From assembly GCA_903859215.1 (NCBI GenBank), contig CAIOLW010000036.1, positions 1-64,000 on the forward strand: DNA of 64,000 nt, given 5' to 3'. This DNA comes from an uncultured bacterium (GTDB taxonomy: Bacteria; Krumholzibacteriota; Krumholzibacteriia; LZORAL124-64-63). A program made the translations under genes and the position numbers. Of this stretch, positions 34,666-42,863 are shown piece after piece. The notes beneath the pieces were generated by a model, which was not told the origin of the DNA, did no database searches, and worked only from the letters and a program-made list of their open reading frames with translations. The first letter of the stretch is position 1; the number at the start of each line of letters is the position of its first letter.

Positions 34666-34699
34666 CGGACGCCGCCGCAGCGGCGGACGGCAAAAGGGA

Positions 34700-34732
34700 A
34701 AGCGGCCGGGCGACGACAGCGCCCGGCCGCTT
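34700..34732. terminator. Bidirectional terminator between proS and the response regulator
   Basis: AAGCGGCCGGGCG (34700-34712) and CGCCCGGCCGCTT (34720-34732) form a perfect 13-pair stem with a 7-base loop, so it can serve both converging genes. Confidence 0.85.
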
Positions 34733-34758
34733 CATTCATGGTGCTGCCGCCGGCCGGG

Positions 34759-35406
34759 TCAGTCGACCTCGGTCAACCCGTGGCGGATGGCCAGCTTCGT
34801 CAGTTCGGCGATGCTCTCGCAGCCGAGCTTCTGCATCAGCACGGTGCGGTACGTGTGCACCGTCTTGTGGCTGACGCCCAGCTTGAAGCCGATGGCCTTG
34901 ACACTGAGGCCCTCGGCCAGCAGTTGGAAGGTCTGGCGCTCCCGCGGGGTCAGCGTGCTGATGCCCGAACGCACGGGACCCGATGCCGGCTCGGCCAGCG
35001 ACGAGGCCAGCAGGTCGGCGATCTCGGGGCTCAGGTAGTTGCGGCCGGACATGACCGTGCGCGCGGCAATCCTCAGCTCGTCGAACGAGCTCGACTTGAC
35101 GATATAGGCGCCGGCGCCGGCGCGGAACGCCTCGCGCACGAACTCCGCCTCGCGGTGCATCGACATGACCAGGCAGCGCGTCTCGATGCCGGGCAGGCAG
35201 CGGATGGCCCTGACCGCGTCGATGCCGTTGAGGCCGGGCATGGAAATGTCCACGACGGCCAGGTCGGGATTCTCGCGGCGCACGGCCTCGAGCAGCTGGT
35301 CGCCGTTCTCGGCGACCGCCACGACCTCGAAATCGGGGTCGGTGCCGAAGCACAGCCTCAGTCCTTCGACCACCAGCGCGTGGTCGTCCGCGATAACGAT
35401 TCTCAT
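34759..35406 (-). CDS. NarL/FixJ-type response regulator
   Basis: The 215-residue protein has a receiver domain (IADDH with D7/D8, phosphoacceptor D53 in VVDISMPGLNG, K in YIVKSS) and a C-terminal LuxR-type helix-turn-helix (LTPRERQTFQLLAEGLSVKAIG, then GVSHKTVHTYRTVLMQKL). Phosphorylation should promote dimer binding to DNA. Its ATG overlaps the stop of the sensor kinase gene by four bases, so the two are a cotranscribed pair. Targets are unknown. Confidence 0.93.
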   Translation of the reverse strand: MRIVIADDHALVVEGLRLCFGTDPDFEVVAVAENGDQLLEAVRRENPDLAVVDISMPGLNGIDAVRAIRCLPGIETRCLVMSMHREAEFVREAFRAGAGAYIVKSSSFDELRIAARTVMSGRNYLSPEIADLLASSLAEPASGPVRSGISTLTPRERQTFQLLAEGLSVKAIGFKLGVSHKTVHTYRTVLMQKLGCESIAELTKLAIRHGLTEVD

Positions 35407-37016
35407 GCCGACTCGCTCCTGCTCCGTTTGGGGGTCTCTTCGGTCAGCGGCAGCGTGATCGCCACCACGGTCCCGTTTCCAGTCGTGATTTCCATGTGCC
35501 CTCCGAGCGGTTCGAGCCGCTGCCGGATGCTGAACAGGCCGAAGCCGCCGTTCTGGTTGGCCCGCGCCAGGTGGAACCGCTCTTCGGGCATGCCGCAGCC
35601 GTCGTCCGCAACGGTCATCTGCACGTTTTCGCCCAGTACCGCCAGCGTCAGTGCGATGCGTCCGGCGTGGGCGTGCTTGACCGCATTGGCCAGCAGCTCA
35701 CGGGCGATCCGGAACAGCAGCACCGCCACACTGGTGGGCAGCGCCGCGCCGCCCCTGTTAGTATCGACCGCAATCGTCGGACCTTCAGAACCACTATAGC
35801 GACGGGCCAGACCCGCCAGGGCGGGCCCCAGGCCCAGTTCGTAGAGGGCCGTGGGGCTCAGGTCGAACGTCAGGTCCTGCGTCTTGCGCAGCGCATCCTG
35901 CAGGATGCCGATCGCCTGGTCCAATTCGGGGTCGTTTTGTCCGGTACGCTGCCGCAGCGCCTGCAGCCGCAGGTTGACCGCCGTCAGCTCCTGGCCGATC
36001 CCGTCGTGGAGTTGCAGGGCCAGGTCGCGCCGCTGGACCTCCTCGGCCGACGTCAGTTCCAGCGCCAGTTCGCGCAGCGCGGTCTCGGCCTCGTGGCGGC
36101 TCGTGACGTCGCGGACCACGGCCAGGAACCGGTGCCGCCCATGCCGGGTCAATCGGCCCTCGTAGTGGTAGCGGGCGCCGCCGTCGCCGAGCGCGAAGCC
36201 GAACTCGCCGACGGGCTGGCCGGCGTGCAGGCAGGTCACTGCCGCGCGGGCGCTGGCGCGGTCCTCTCGATCAAGCACGCGCCAGATGCTCACGCCCACC
36301 GGACGGCGGAGGGCTGCCGGCAGCCTCATGCCCTCGGGCGCGGTGAACTCCAGGATGCGCCCCTGCATGTCGAAGACGACCAGCACGTCCGGCAGGGCTT
36401 CGAGCGTTGCCCGCTGGCGGCTCTCGCTCTCGCTCAGCCGGCGCATCAGGGCATCGTGCTCGAGGGCGGTCGAGATGAGGTCGCTGATGACCGTCAGCAG
36501 CTGGATGTCATCGGTCCGCCACGGCCGCACCGCGCGCACAGCGTCGAATCCCATGAAGCCGACGAGATCGCCGGCGCGGCTGCACAGGCGCACCAGCAGG
36601 ATGGACTGGATCCCCTGCTCCCTTAGGATGGCCTTTTCGGCGGCGGCCTCTTCCGGCAGGTCTTCCACCAGGGGCGCGTCGATGTACGGCTCGGTGGCCA
36701 GCACTTCCAGCGTCCACGGAAAGATGCCCAGGGGCAGGTTCTGCAAATTGTGTTGCTGCGGCTCGACGCCCTCGGCGCACCACTCGTGGGTGTTGTTCAT
36801 CGTTGAGGCTGCGAGGTCGAACCGGAACAGGTAGCTCCGGTCGGCGGCCACGAACGTGCCGATCTGTTCGAGCGTGCGGTCGATCACGCCCTCAAGTTCG
36901 TTGGGCGTGATGCCCACGAACGCGCGCGAGGCCCGGGCCACCAGTTGTTCGAGGTCGCTCCGGCGCGCCAGATTCTCGACCAGGCGTTCGGGGGCGGGCT
37001 GTATGTCCGGATTCAT
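35403..37016 (-). CDS. Soluble sensor histidine kinase with GAF and PAS-like domains (HisKA_3 type)
   Basis: The 537-residue protein has no membrane segment. An N-terminal GAF domain (residues about 20-190, with VAADRSYLFRFD and QGIQSILLVRLC) is followed by a PAS-like domain (LEALPDVLVVFDMQGRILEF), then the HisKA_3 box LQLHDGIGQELTAVNLRLQAL (H337) and an HATPase (RELLANAVKHAHA, DDGCGMP, GGFGLFSIRQRL). It should phosphorylate the NarL-type regulator encoded in the same operon. The ATG at 37016 has GGAGG just upstream. A TATGAT-like -10 lies on the minus strand at 37054-37049. Confidence 0.9.
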   Translation of the reverse strand: MNPDIQPAPERLVENLARRSDLEQLVARASRAFVGITPNELEGVIDRTLEQIGTFVAADRSYLFRFDLAASTMNNTHEWCAEGVEPQQHNLQNLPLGIFPWTLEVLATEPYIDAPLVEDLPEEAAAEKAILREQGIQSILLVRLCSRAGDLVGFMGFDAVRAVRPWRTDDIQLLTVISDLISTALEHDALMRRLSESESRQRATLEALPDVLVVFDMQGRILEFTAPEGMRLPAALRRPVGVSIWRVLDREDRASARAAVTCLHAGQPVGEFGFALGDGGARYHYEGRLTRHGRHRFLAVVRDVTSRHEAETALRELALELTSAEEVQRRDLALQLHDGIGQELTAVNLRLQALRQRTGQNDPELDQAIGILQDALRKTQDLTFDLSPTALYELGLGPALAGLARRYSGSEGPTIAVDTNRGGAALPTSVAVLLFRIARELLANAVKHAHAGRIALTLAVLGENVQMTVADDGCGMPEERFHLARANQNGGFGLFSIRQRLEPLGGHMEITTGNGTVVAITLPLTEETPKRSRSESA

Positions 37017-37092
37017 GCTCCTCCAGGGGCAGATGGGTCCCGACAATAATCATACAGCAAAATAAAGTATATTTGGGGATTTTATTTGAGCG

Positions 37093-37145
37093 GGACCGGG
37101 GGTGGCAGGCTCCTTGAAGCCTTTGGGCGATGCCACCCCCGGTCC
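37093..37145. repeat. Inverted repeat with 15-base perfect arms
   Basis: GGACCGGGGGTGGCA (37093-37107) is the exact complement of TGCCACCCCCGGTCC (37131-37145); the 23-base loop contains a further GGCT/AGCC pair. It has no T-tract on either side, so it looks more like a REP-type palindrome than a terminator. Confidence 0.75.
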
Positions 37146-37407
37146 AGAGAATGGGGCGAGACGGTTCCGAAGAGCCGGCCCGCCCGCCCCGCTTCGCGCC
37201 ACCTCCCGGGGGATGGTGGGAATAGCGATGACGCGCAGCGAGGTTGGCATCGGATCGCCCAGGACAGGAACGATGGCGATCAATTCCGTTGCCTCAGTAA
37301 TGATCGGCTCTGGGCGCTCGTAACTCTATGGGAGAGATTCCATTTAGCATGGGAAAAATGCCGACTCAGGGGGCGGGCCGGACGCGAAGGCGAGGGGGGC
37401 CATGTCT

Positions 37408-37430
37408 CCCCCGGGACGCTGTCCCGGGGG
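37408..37430. repeat. Perfect 10-base hairpin downstream of the prepilin gene
   Basis: CCCCCGGGAC (37408-37417), loop GCT, GTCCCGGGGG (37421-37430). It lies about 55 bases beyond the prepilin stop on the minus strand and may terminate that transcript. Confidence 0.6.
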
Positions 37431-37484
37431 CTTCCTGCGAGCCGCCGACGGCTCTCTGGACAGGGTCAACCGGGGGTCGACGAA

Positions 37485-37895
37485 TCAGTTACCGTTGATG
37501 AAGCGGATGACCTCGGTCGTCCGTCCCCAGCCGTTGATCGTGTATCCCACGGGCACCCCGGCCTGTACGATGGCGACGATGCCGATCTGTCCCGGATTAC
37601 CGGCCGCGGCGCCGAACTGGGGCTCGCTGGCCTGACCGGTAAAGGCATTCTCCAACAGCGCGGCACCCGGCAGCAAGGGCAAAATGTCGGCGCCCACATC
37701 GGAATAGATCCCGCCGGTGCGGACCGCGTAGTCCTCAGCCGCCAGTTGCAGGGCATGCGCGTGGCTCTTGACCTTCGCTTCCCGGGCACGGCTCTGCATG
37801 CTCATGTAGTTGGGGATGGCCATGGCGGCCAGGATGCCGATGATCAGGACGACGATCATCAGTTCGATCAGCGTAAAGCCTGGACGATGGCGCAT
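37485..37895 (-). CDS. Type IV pilin / pseudopilin (prepilin)
   Basis: The 136-residue protein starts at ATG 37895 after GGAGGA. It has the six-residue leader MRHRPG, the prepilin peptidase site G|FTLIEL with E5, and the long hydrophobic helix MIVVLIIGILAAMAIPNY, then a small globular part (QLAAEDYAVRTGGIYSDVG). It is exported and processed by a prepilin peptidase to form a pilus or a type II secretion pseudopilus. No other pilus gene is nearby, so it is an isolated pilin gene; the globular part resembles the major-pilin/GspG group in size. It lacks paired C-terminal cysteines. Confidence 0.9.
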   Translation of the reverse strand: MRHRPGFTLIELMIVVLIIGILAAMAIPNYMSMQSRAREAKVKSHAHALQLAAEDYAVRTGGIYSDVGADILPLLPGAALLENAFTGQASEPQFGAAAGNPGQIGIVAIVQAGVPVGYTINGWGRTTEVIRFINGN

Positions 37896-38000
37896 GGGGA
37901 CCGGTCCTCCTGCGGGAAACGTGAAATCGGGCGACCCCGCTGAATCGGCCGGAACGGGCAAAACTGTAGCCCGAAACCGGTTCCGGGGGTGCGGAGGGGC

Positions 38001-38029
38001 TTTCCAGAGGCCGTTCCAATGATTAGCTT
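38001..38029 (+). promoter_or_regulatory. Predicted promoter of pdxST (TTTCC-type)
   Basis: TTTCCA (38001-38006), 17-base spacer, TAGCTT (38024-38029), about 75 bases before the pdxS start. Confidence 0.5.
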
Positions 38030-38104
38030 GTGGCCTGCCGGCCGGGCGCTTCCGGGCGCCGCGGCCCGTAACGGCACCAGCCCAGATCCAGGAGGATGGA
38101 TTCG

Positions 38105-39016
38105 ATGCAGACGTTCTGGACCGACCCCCTGCGGGGCGAGGACTTCGGCCGCAAGGTGGGCCTCGCCGAGATGCTCAAGGGCGGGGTCATCATGGACGTG
38201 ACCAACGCCGAGCAGGCTGTCATCGCCCAGGAAGCCGGCGCGGTCGCCGTCATGGCGCTCGAACGCATCCCGTCGGACATCCGCAAGTCCGGCGGCATCG
38301 CCCGCATGTCGCAGCCGGCGATGATCCGCGACATCCAGAAGGTCGTGTCGATCCCGGTCATGGCCAAGGTCCGCATCGGCCATTTCGTCGAGGCGCAGAT
38401 CCTCGAGGCGCTTGGTGTGGATTTCATCGACGAGTCCGAGGTGCTGACGCCCGCCGACAACGTCAACCACGTGATCAAGCACCCGTTCAAGGTGCCGTTC
38501 GTCTGCGGCTGCCGGAACCTGGGCGAGGCGCTGCGCCGCATCAGCGAGGGCGCCGCCATGATCCGCACCAAGGGCGAGGCCGGCAGCGGCGACGTCGTCG
38601 AAGCCGTGCGCCACATGCGCGAGGTGCTGGGCGACATCGCGCAGCTGACCACGCTCAAGGACAACCGCAAGGCGCTCGAGGCGCGGGCCATCGAGATGCG
38701 CGCGCCGGTCGAACTGGTCGCCTGGGTCGCCAACAACGGCAAGCTGCCGGTGCCCAATTTCGCCGCGGGCGGCATCGCCACGCCGGCCGACGCCGCCATG
38801 ATGATGCAACTGGGCGCCGAGACCGTGTTCGTCGGCAGCGGCATCTTCGCCAGTGACGACCCCGGCCCGCGCGCCAAGGCGATCGTCGACGCCGTCACGT
38901 TCCACGACGACCCGAAGAAGCTGCTCGAGGTGTCGATGAACCTCGGCGAGCCCATGCGCGGTCGCGCGGTGAACGAGATGGCCGAGGGCGAGAAGATGGC
39001 GGGCCGCGGCTGGTGA
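38105..39016 (+). CDS. pdxS: Pyridoxal 5'-phosphate synthase lyase subunit
   Basis: The 303-residue (beta/alpha)8 enzyme shows [43 protein letters not shown] (catalytic lysine K88), [13 protein letters not shown] and [19 protein letters not shown], all typical of PdxS. With PdxT it makes PLP from ribose-5-phosphate, glyceraldehyde-3-phosphate and ammonia. ATG 38105 has AGGAGG nine bases upstream; the ATG at 38096 lies too close to that site. PLP-dependent enzymes encoded nearby (alr, a decarboxylase, a dehydratase) need its product. Confidence 0.97.
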   Translation: MQTFWTDPLRGEDFGRKVGLAEMLKGGVIMDVTNAEQAVIAQEAGAVAVMALERIPSDIRKSGGIARMSQPAMIRDIQKVVSIPVMAKVRIGHFVEAQILEALGVDFIDESEVLTPADNVNHVIKHPFKVPFVCGCRNLGEALRRISEGAAMIRTKGEAGSGDVVEAVRHMREVLGDIAQLTTLKDNRKALEARAIEMRAPVELVAWVANNGKLPVPNFAAGGIATPADAAMMMQLGAETVFVGSGIFASDDPGPRAKAIVDAVTFHDDPKKLLEVSMNLGEPMRGRAVNEMAEGEKMAGRGW

Positions 39017-39615
39017 TGGACAGCGGCGCGCGCGAACTGCCGGTCGGCCTGCTCACGCTGCAGGGCGACTACGCGAAGCACGAGGCCGCGTTCCGCGCGC
39101 TCGGCTGCGCCACGCGCGGCGTCCGGCGCCCGGGCGAGCTCGAAGGCCTGCGCTGCCTGGTCATTCCCGGCGGCGAGTCGACGACCATGACGCGCCTGAT
39201 CGACCGCGTCGGGCTGCGCGGACCCTTGCGCGACTTCGCTGCGCAGCGCCCGGTGATGGGCACGTGCGCGGGGCTGATCATGCTGGCGGCCGGACTGGCG
39301 GACGAGGCCCCGGAGCACGGCGTCCGTCCGTTGGGCCTGCTCGACTGCACGGTGCGCCGCAACGGCTACGGCACGCAGGTCGATTCGTTCGACGCCGCGG
39401 TCGAGGTCGACGGCCTGCCCGGCGCAGGCGGGCCGTTCCCGGCCGTCTTCATCCGCGCGCCGCGGATCGTCCGCACCGGCCCCGGGGTCGAGGTCCTGGC
39501 CCGGCACGGCGGCGAGCCGGTGGCGGTCCGGCAGGGTCACCTGCTGGGGCTGACGTTCCACCCGGAGCTGACCGACGATTTGCGCCTGCACCGGGCGTTT
39601 CTGGACCTTTGCTGA
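39016..39615 (+). CDS. pdxT: Pyridoxal 5'-phosphate synthase glutaminase subunit
   Basis: The 199-residue class I glutaminase has the family opening VGLLTLQGDYAKHEAAF, IPGGESTTM, the nucleophile loop GTCAGL (C84) and the FHPEL segment with the catalytic His-Glu pair. It supplies ammonia to PdxS. ATG 39016 overlaps the pdxS stop by one base; GTG 39013 is an alternative start. Confidence 0.96.
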   Translation: MDSGARELPVGLLTLQGDYAKHEAAFRALGCATRGVRRPGELEGLRCLVIPGGESTTMTRLIDRVGLRGPLRDFAAQRPVMGTCAGLIMLAAGLADEAPEHGVRPLGLLDCTVRRNGYGTQVDSFDAAVEVDGLPGAGGPFPAVFIRAPRIVRTGPGVEVLARHGGEPVAVRQGHLLGLTFHPELTDDLRLHRAFLDLC

Positions 39616-39631
39616 CGATGCGCCGGCGGCA

Positions 39632-39660
39632 TTTCCCGGGGCGCGGCCGCTTGCTATATT
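39632..39660 (+). promoter_or_regulatory. Predicted promoter (TTTCC-type, extended -10)
   Basis: TTTCCC (39632-39637), 17-base spacer, TTGC-TATATT (-10 at 39655-39660), about 55 bases before ATG 39715. Confidence 0.65.
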
Positions 39661-39714
39661 GATCGGCGACAATCAGGGGTAACGGCGACATTCACCGCAC
39701 AGCGAGGTCAGGTC

Positions 39715-40755
39715 ATGCCGGGGTTCCACGACAGCTCGTTCCGGTCCAGCCAGCGGCTGGCGATCCTCCTGCTCGTGGCGGCCGGCGGCCTGCTGGCCGG
39801 TTGTGGCGGCGGCGGCGGCGGTGGCGGCGGTGGCATCGATCCGGTCCCTTGCTCCATCACCAACGTCAACACCGGGACGCAGACATCCTGGCTGGTGGGC
39901 ATCGACGGGCCGGTCGATCTCCGCTGGGGCCACACGGGCACGGCGGTGTCGGTCAAGATCGAGCTTCTGAAGGCCGGCGCGGTCGTGGCGATGGTCTCGG
40001 CCTCGACCCCCAACGACGGCTTCTTCCCCTGGACACCCGCGACCGGCGGCCAGCCGAGCGGCAACGACTTCGGGCTCCGCGTCACGGCCCTCGGCGAGAC
40101 AGGCTGCTACGGCGAGAAGACCGGCCTCTGGCTGCACGACGTCACCGGCTGCAACCTGGCGTGGACGACCGTGGTCGCCGATTCGCTCGTCGCCGGCCAG
40201 TCGACGCAACTGCAGTGGACCGGCGGCAACACGAGCGGCACGGTGGACCTCGAGCTGTGGCAGGACGACCTGGGCGGCGAACCCCAGCTGGTGGGTGTGA
40301 TCGCCGCGGGCACGGCCGACGACGGGTCGTTCACCTGGAACCCGATCGACAGCTTCAACTTCGGCACCAACGACTGGTTCGAGTTGCGCATCGCCGACCC
40401 GCTGGTGACCGGTTGCGAGGCCATCACCGCCCCGTTCCGCCTGGTCGACAACGTCATCTGCAGCTGCTCCATCATCGGTTTCCCGGCCGGGGCCACGCTC
40501 GACATCGCCCAGGTCGTGCCGCTGACCGTCAGCCAGGTCCACGGCGGCGGGCTGGTGAACCTGAAGCTGATGGCGGGCGCCGAACCGGTGCCCGGCGGGA
40601 CGATCGCCCTGGGCATCCCGGTGGGCGTCGCGTGGCCCTGGCACGTCAGCGACTACGGCTACACGGGCGCGGACCGCACCAAGTTCCACGTCAAGGCGAT
40701 CGACGCGACGGACGGCTACTGTGTCGGCCTGAGCGACGTGTTCACGATCCGCTGA
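39715..40755 (+). CDS. Lipoprotein with three tandem Kre9/KNH-like beta domains
   Basis: The 346-residue protein has a lipobox (GGLLAG-C30) followed by nine glycines, a flexible tether. The rest consists of three repeats of about 95-100 residues, each with a cysteine near both ends and the pattern VdLrW..G....V.IeL...G..v..i...t.nDG.f.W.P (for instance WGHTGTAVSVKIELLKAG, STPNDGFFPW; LQWTGGNTSGTVDLELW, TADDGSFTWNP). This resembles the Ser/Thr-rich anchored Kre9/KNH family, found in bacterial surface proteins. The role is unknown; the domain assignment is by pattern only. Confidence 0.7.
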   Translation: MPGFHDSSFRSSQRLAILLLVAAGGLLAGCGGGGGGGGGGIDPVPCSITNVNTGTQTSWLVGIDGPVDLRWGHTGTAVSVKIELLKAGAVVAMVSASTPNDGFFPWTPATGGQPSGNDFGLRVTALGETGCYGEKTGLWLHDVTGCNLAWTTVVADSLVAGQSTQLQWTGGNTSGTVDLELWQDDLGGEPQLVGVIAAGTADDGSFTWNPIDSFNFGTNDWFELRIADPLVTGCEAITAPFRLVDNVICSCSIIGFPAGATLDIAQVVPLTVSQVHGGGLVNLKLMAGAEPVPGGTIALGIPVGVAWPWHVSDYGYTGADRTKFHVKAIDATDGYCVGLSDVFTIR

Positions 40756-41615
40756 TGACGATGAACTGCCGGCGCCGCCCTGGCGCGCAATCCGCCGGAG
40801 GCGGCCTGGCGCTGTGCGCATCGGTCGTGCTGTGCCTGGCTGCGCTGGCCGGCGGCGCGCGCGCGGCCGGCGCCGGGTGGAACGAGTTCGGCCTGGAGCC
40901 GAAGGCGGCGCCCGCGGTCACCGACACGATCATCGAGCCTTTCTTCGCGTTCGTCGTCGGCATGGCCGAGGTGGATTCGCTCGGCACGTGGCACAGCGGT
41001 GATGTTGCGGCCTTCGCCGCGGCGCGGGGCAAGCCGTCGCAGTTCCCGCTCGGGCGCCTGGTGACGATCGAACGCCGTCGGCCGGCGGCGGGCACGCGGG
41101 ACCGCTATCCCGAGGCGATGGTGCGCGCCGAATGGGTCGTCACGTTCGACGGCCCGCTCGATTTTCCCCTGCCCTACAGCATCCTCGGCTACCACCCCGG
41201 CAGCCTGCGTGTGGCACAGTCGCTGCAACTGGCCGAACTGGCCGCGCAGGACTTCACCCTGGCGTGGCGCGAGAAGCACCAGGTCGTGCGCCACCCCGTC
41301 ACCCAGGTCCGGATGTTCACCTGCGAGAGCGGCTACATGCTCCTGGACGCCGACGCGGTGGTCGACCATCTGCTGGGAGACCTGCTCGACGACGCGTGGA
41401 CGGTGGGCTTCGTGTCCGCGCGCGACGGGGGCGGGCGGTTGTCGCTCAGCCTGATGGTCGGTCGCAACCTGCGCCCCATCTACGGCGAGTTCGACCTGGC
41501 GACCGATGCCATCGAACCCAACGGCCGGCCGCTCGCCGCTGCGCTGGCGGGTGCGGTGCGTCCGTGGCTCGACCCGAAGCTGGGGCTGCTGCCGGCGCCG
41601 TGGGTCGAGAAGTGA
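40755..41615 (+). CDS. Exported protein of unknown function
   Basis: The 286-residue protein has a signal peptide (LALCASVVLCLAALAGGARA-AGAG), with ATG 40755 overlapping the lipoprotein stop by one base; ATG 40761 is also possible. The mature part has PFFAFVVGMAEVDSLGTWHS, GPLDFPLPYSILGYHPGSLR and RMFTCESGYMLLDADAVVDHLLGDLLDD, with an alpha/beta look and no known motif. It is cotranscribed with the Kre9-like lipoprotein and might be its envelope partner. I do not recognise the family. Confidence 0.65.
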   Translation: MTMNCRRRPGAQSAGGGLALCASVVLCLAALAGGARAAGAGWNEFGLEPKAAPAVTDTIIEPFFAFVVGMAEVDSLGTWHSGDVAAFAAARGKPSQFPLGRLVTIERRRPAAGTRDRYPEAMVRAEWVVTFDGPLDFPLPYSILGYHPGSLRVAQSLQLAELAAQDFTLAWREKHQVVRHPVTQVRMFTCESGYMLLDADAVVDHLLGDLLDDAWTVGFVSARDGGGRLSLSLMVGRNLRPIYGEFDLATDAIEPNGRPLAAALAGAVRPWLDPKLGLLPAPWVEK

Positions 41616-41640
41616 ACGGCACCCGGTGGGAGGCGCTGAC

Positions 41641-41943
41641 ATGGACCGCCAGGACAGCCGGGATGGGGCCGACCAGCGCCTGGAGATCCGCGTGACCGGG
41701 CGCGTCCAGGGCGTCGGGTTCCGCTGGCACGCCTGCGAGGAGGCGGTGCGCCTGGGCCTGGTCGGCTGGGCGCGCAACCGCGCCGACGGGTCCGTGCAAA
41801 TCGTTGCCGAGGGCCCGCGCGCGGCGCTGCTGGCGCTGGCCGACTGGGCGGCCCGCGGCCCGGCGCGCGCCCGCGTCGACGGCTGCGAGACCGCGTGGAG
41901 CGAACCGTCGGGAACGCTGGCGGGCTTCCGGGTCACCGGATGA
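41641..41943 (+). CDS. acyP: Acylphosphatase
   Basis: The 100-residue protein contains the acylphosphatase signature GRVQGVGFRWHA with the phosphate-binding arginine and the NRADGSVQIVAEG motif with the catalytic asparagine. It hydrolyses carboxyl-phosphate bonds. ATG 41641 follows GGGAGGC. The TGA overlaps the next ATG by four bases. Confidence 0.95.
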   Translation: MDRQDSRDGADQRLEIRVTGRVQGVGFRWHACEEAVRLGLVGWARNRADGSVQIVAEGPRAALLALADWAARGPARARVDGCETAWSEPSGTLAGFRVTG

Positions 41944-42863
41944 GCGGCGCGCGCGCAGGCCAGGGCCGGTGGCTGGTCGCCGTCGACGTCGACGGCACGC
42001 TGCTGGACACCGAGTTCGACGAGGCGCTCCGGCCGCGCGAGATCGCGGCGATGGAAGCCGTGCGTCGGGCCGGCCACGTCGTGGCCCTGTGCACGGGGCG
42101 CAACCTGAACTCCACGACGAGCCTGCTGCAGCGATCGGGGTGGATGCCGGACGACCTGCCGCTCGTGCTGCTCAACGGCGCGGTGGTCTGGGCCGACCGG
42201 CCGCGCCGGCGCATCGCCTGCCATGTGCTGGGCGGCGACGAGGTGCGGGACCTTGTCCGCCTGTTCCGCGAGCACGGCACCGTGCCGATGGTGTATGGTG
42301 CCGATGAAGACGGCGGCCTGCTGCGCTTTGAGGAGCGCCCGGTCAACGACGTTCTCGGCCGCTACCTGGCCGGGCGGCGCGCCAACACCGGTGGGATCGA
42401 GGTCGTGGGTGACCTGCTGGCCCTGGACTGGCAGCAGGCGCTGGAAGTGGGCACGATCGATGAACAGGCCCGCATCGCCGAGCTCAGCCGGGCGATCGCG
42501 CGCGAAATGCCGGGCCGCGTGAAGGTCATCAACACGCGGTCGCTGATGGGCGGCGGCGCGTACTACTGGGCCGAGGCGTTCCACGTCGGCAGCGACAAGG
42601 GCGCGGGCCTGCGCACGCTGGGCGGGCATTGCGGCATCGCGCGCGAATGCACGGTCGCGATCGGCGACAACTACAACGACCTGGACATGTTCGCCTACGC
42701 CGGCGTCAGCGTGGCGATGGCGGGCAGTCCCGACGACGTGGCGGCGCAGGCCGACTACGTCACCGGCGCGGTGACCGACGGCGGCGCCGCGGACATCCTC
42801 GAGCGCATCGCCGCGGGGACCTTCCCTGACGGCGACCACGTTCCGCGAAAGGGGCGCCCATGA
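41940..42863 (+). CDS. HAD-superfamily phosphatase, Cof type
   Basis: The 307-residue protein has HAD motif I VAVDVDGTLLD, motif II in ALCTGRN, motif III lysine near SDKGAGL and motif IV IGDNYNDLDMF, with a C2B-type cap between motifs II and III, as in Cof/sugar-phosphate phosphatases. It removes phosphate from small metabolites such as sugar phosphates or flavin/PLP precursors; the substrate is unknown. It overlaps acyP and the following decarboxylase gene by four bases each, so the three are one operon. Confidence 0.9.
   Translation: MSGARAGQGRWLVAVDVDGTLLDTEFDEALRPREIAAMEAVRRAGHVVALCTGRNLNSTTSLLQRSGWMPDDLPLVLLNGAVVWADRPRRRIACHVLGGDEVRDLVRLFREHGTVPMVYGADEDGGLLRFEERPVNDVLGRYLAGRRANTGGIEVVGDLLALDWQQALEVGTIDEQARIAELSRAIAREMPGRVKVINTRSLMGGGAYYWAEAFHVGSDKGAGLRTLGGHCGIARECTVAIGDNYNDLDMFAYAGVSVAMAGSPDDVAAQADYVTGAVTDGGAADILERIAAGTFPDGDHVPRKGRP

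Larger units (their letters stand above)
37017..37484. other. Gene-free region of 468 bases with AT island and hairpins
   Basis: It lies between the kinase start and the prepilin end. It contains an AT-rich island (37041-37087) with the likely kinase promoter, a 15-base inverted repeat (37093-37145), a second AT-rich patch (about 37325-37365), a 10-base perfect hairpin (37408-37430) and a 6-base hairpin (GAGCCG 37439-37444 with CGGCTC 37449-37454). The longer open frames across it have no homologue I recognise and no ribosome-binding site, so I see no gene. Confidence 0.6.

Noticed and set aside
37102-37323. Small protein-coding gene in the 37 kb gene-free region
   Set aside because: The frame has no ribosome-binding site, spans half of the inverted repeat and shows no family motif.
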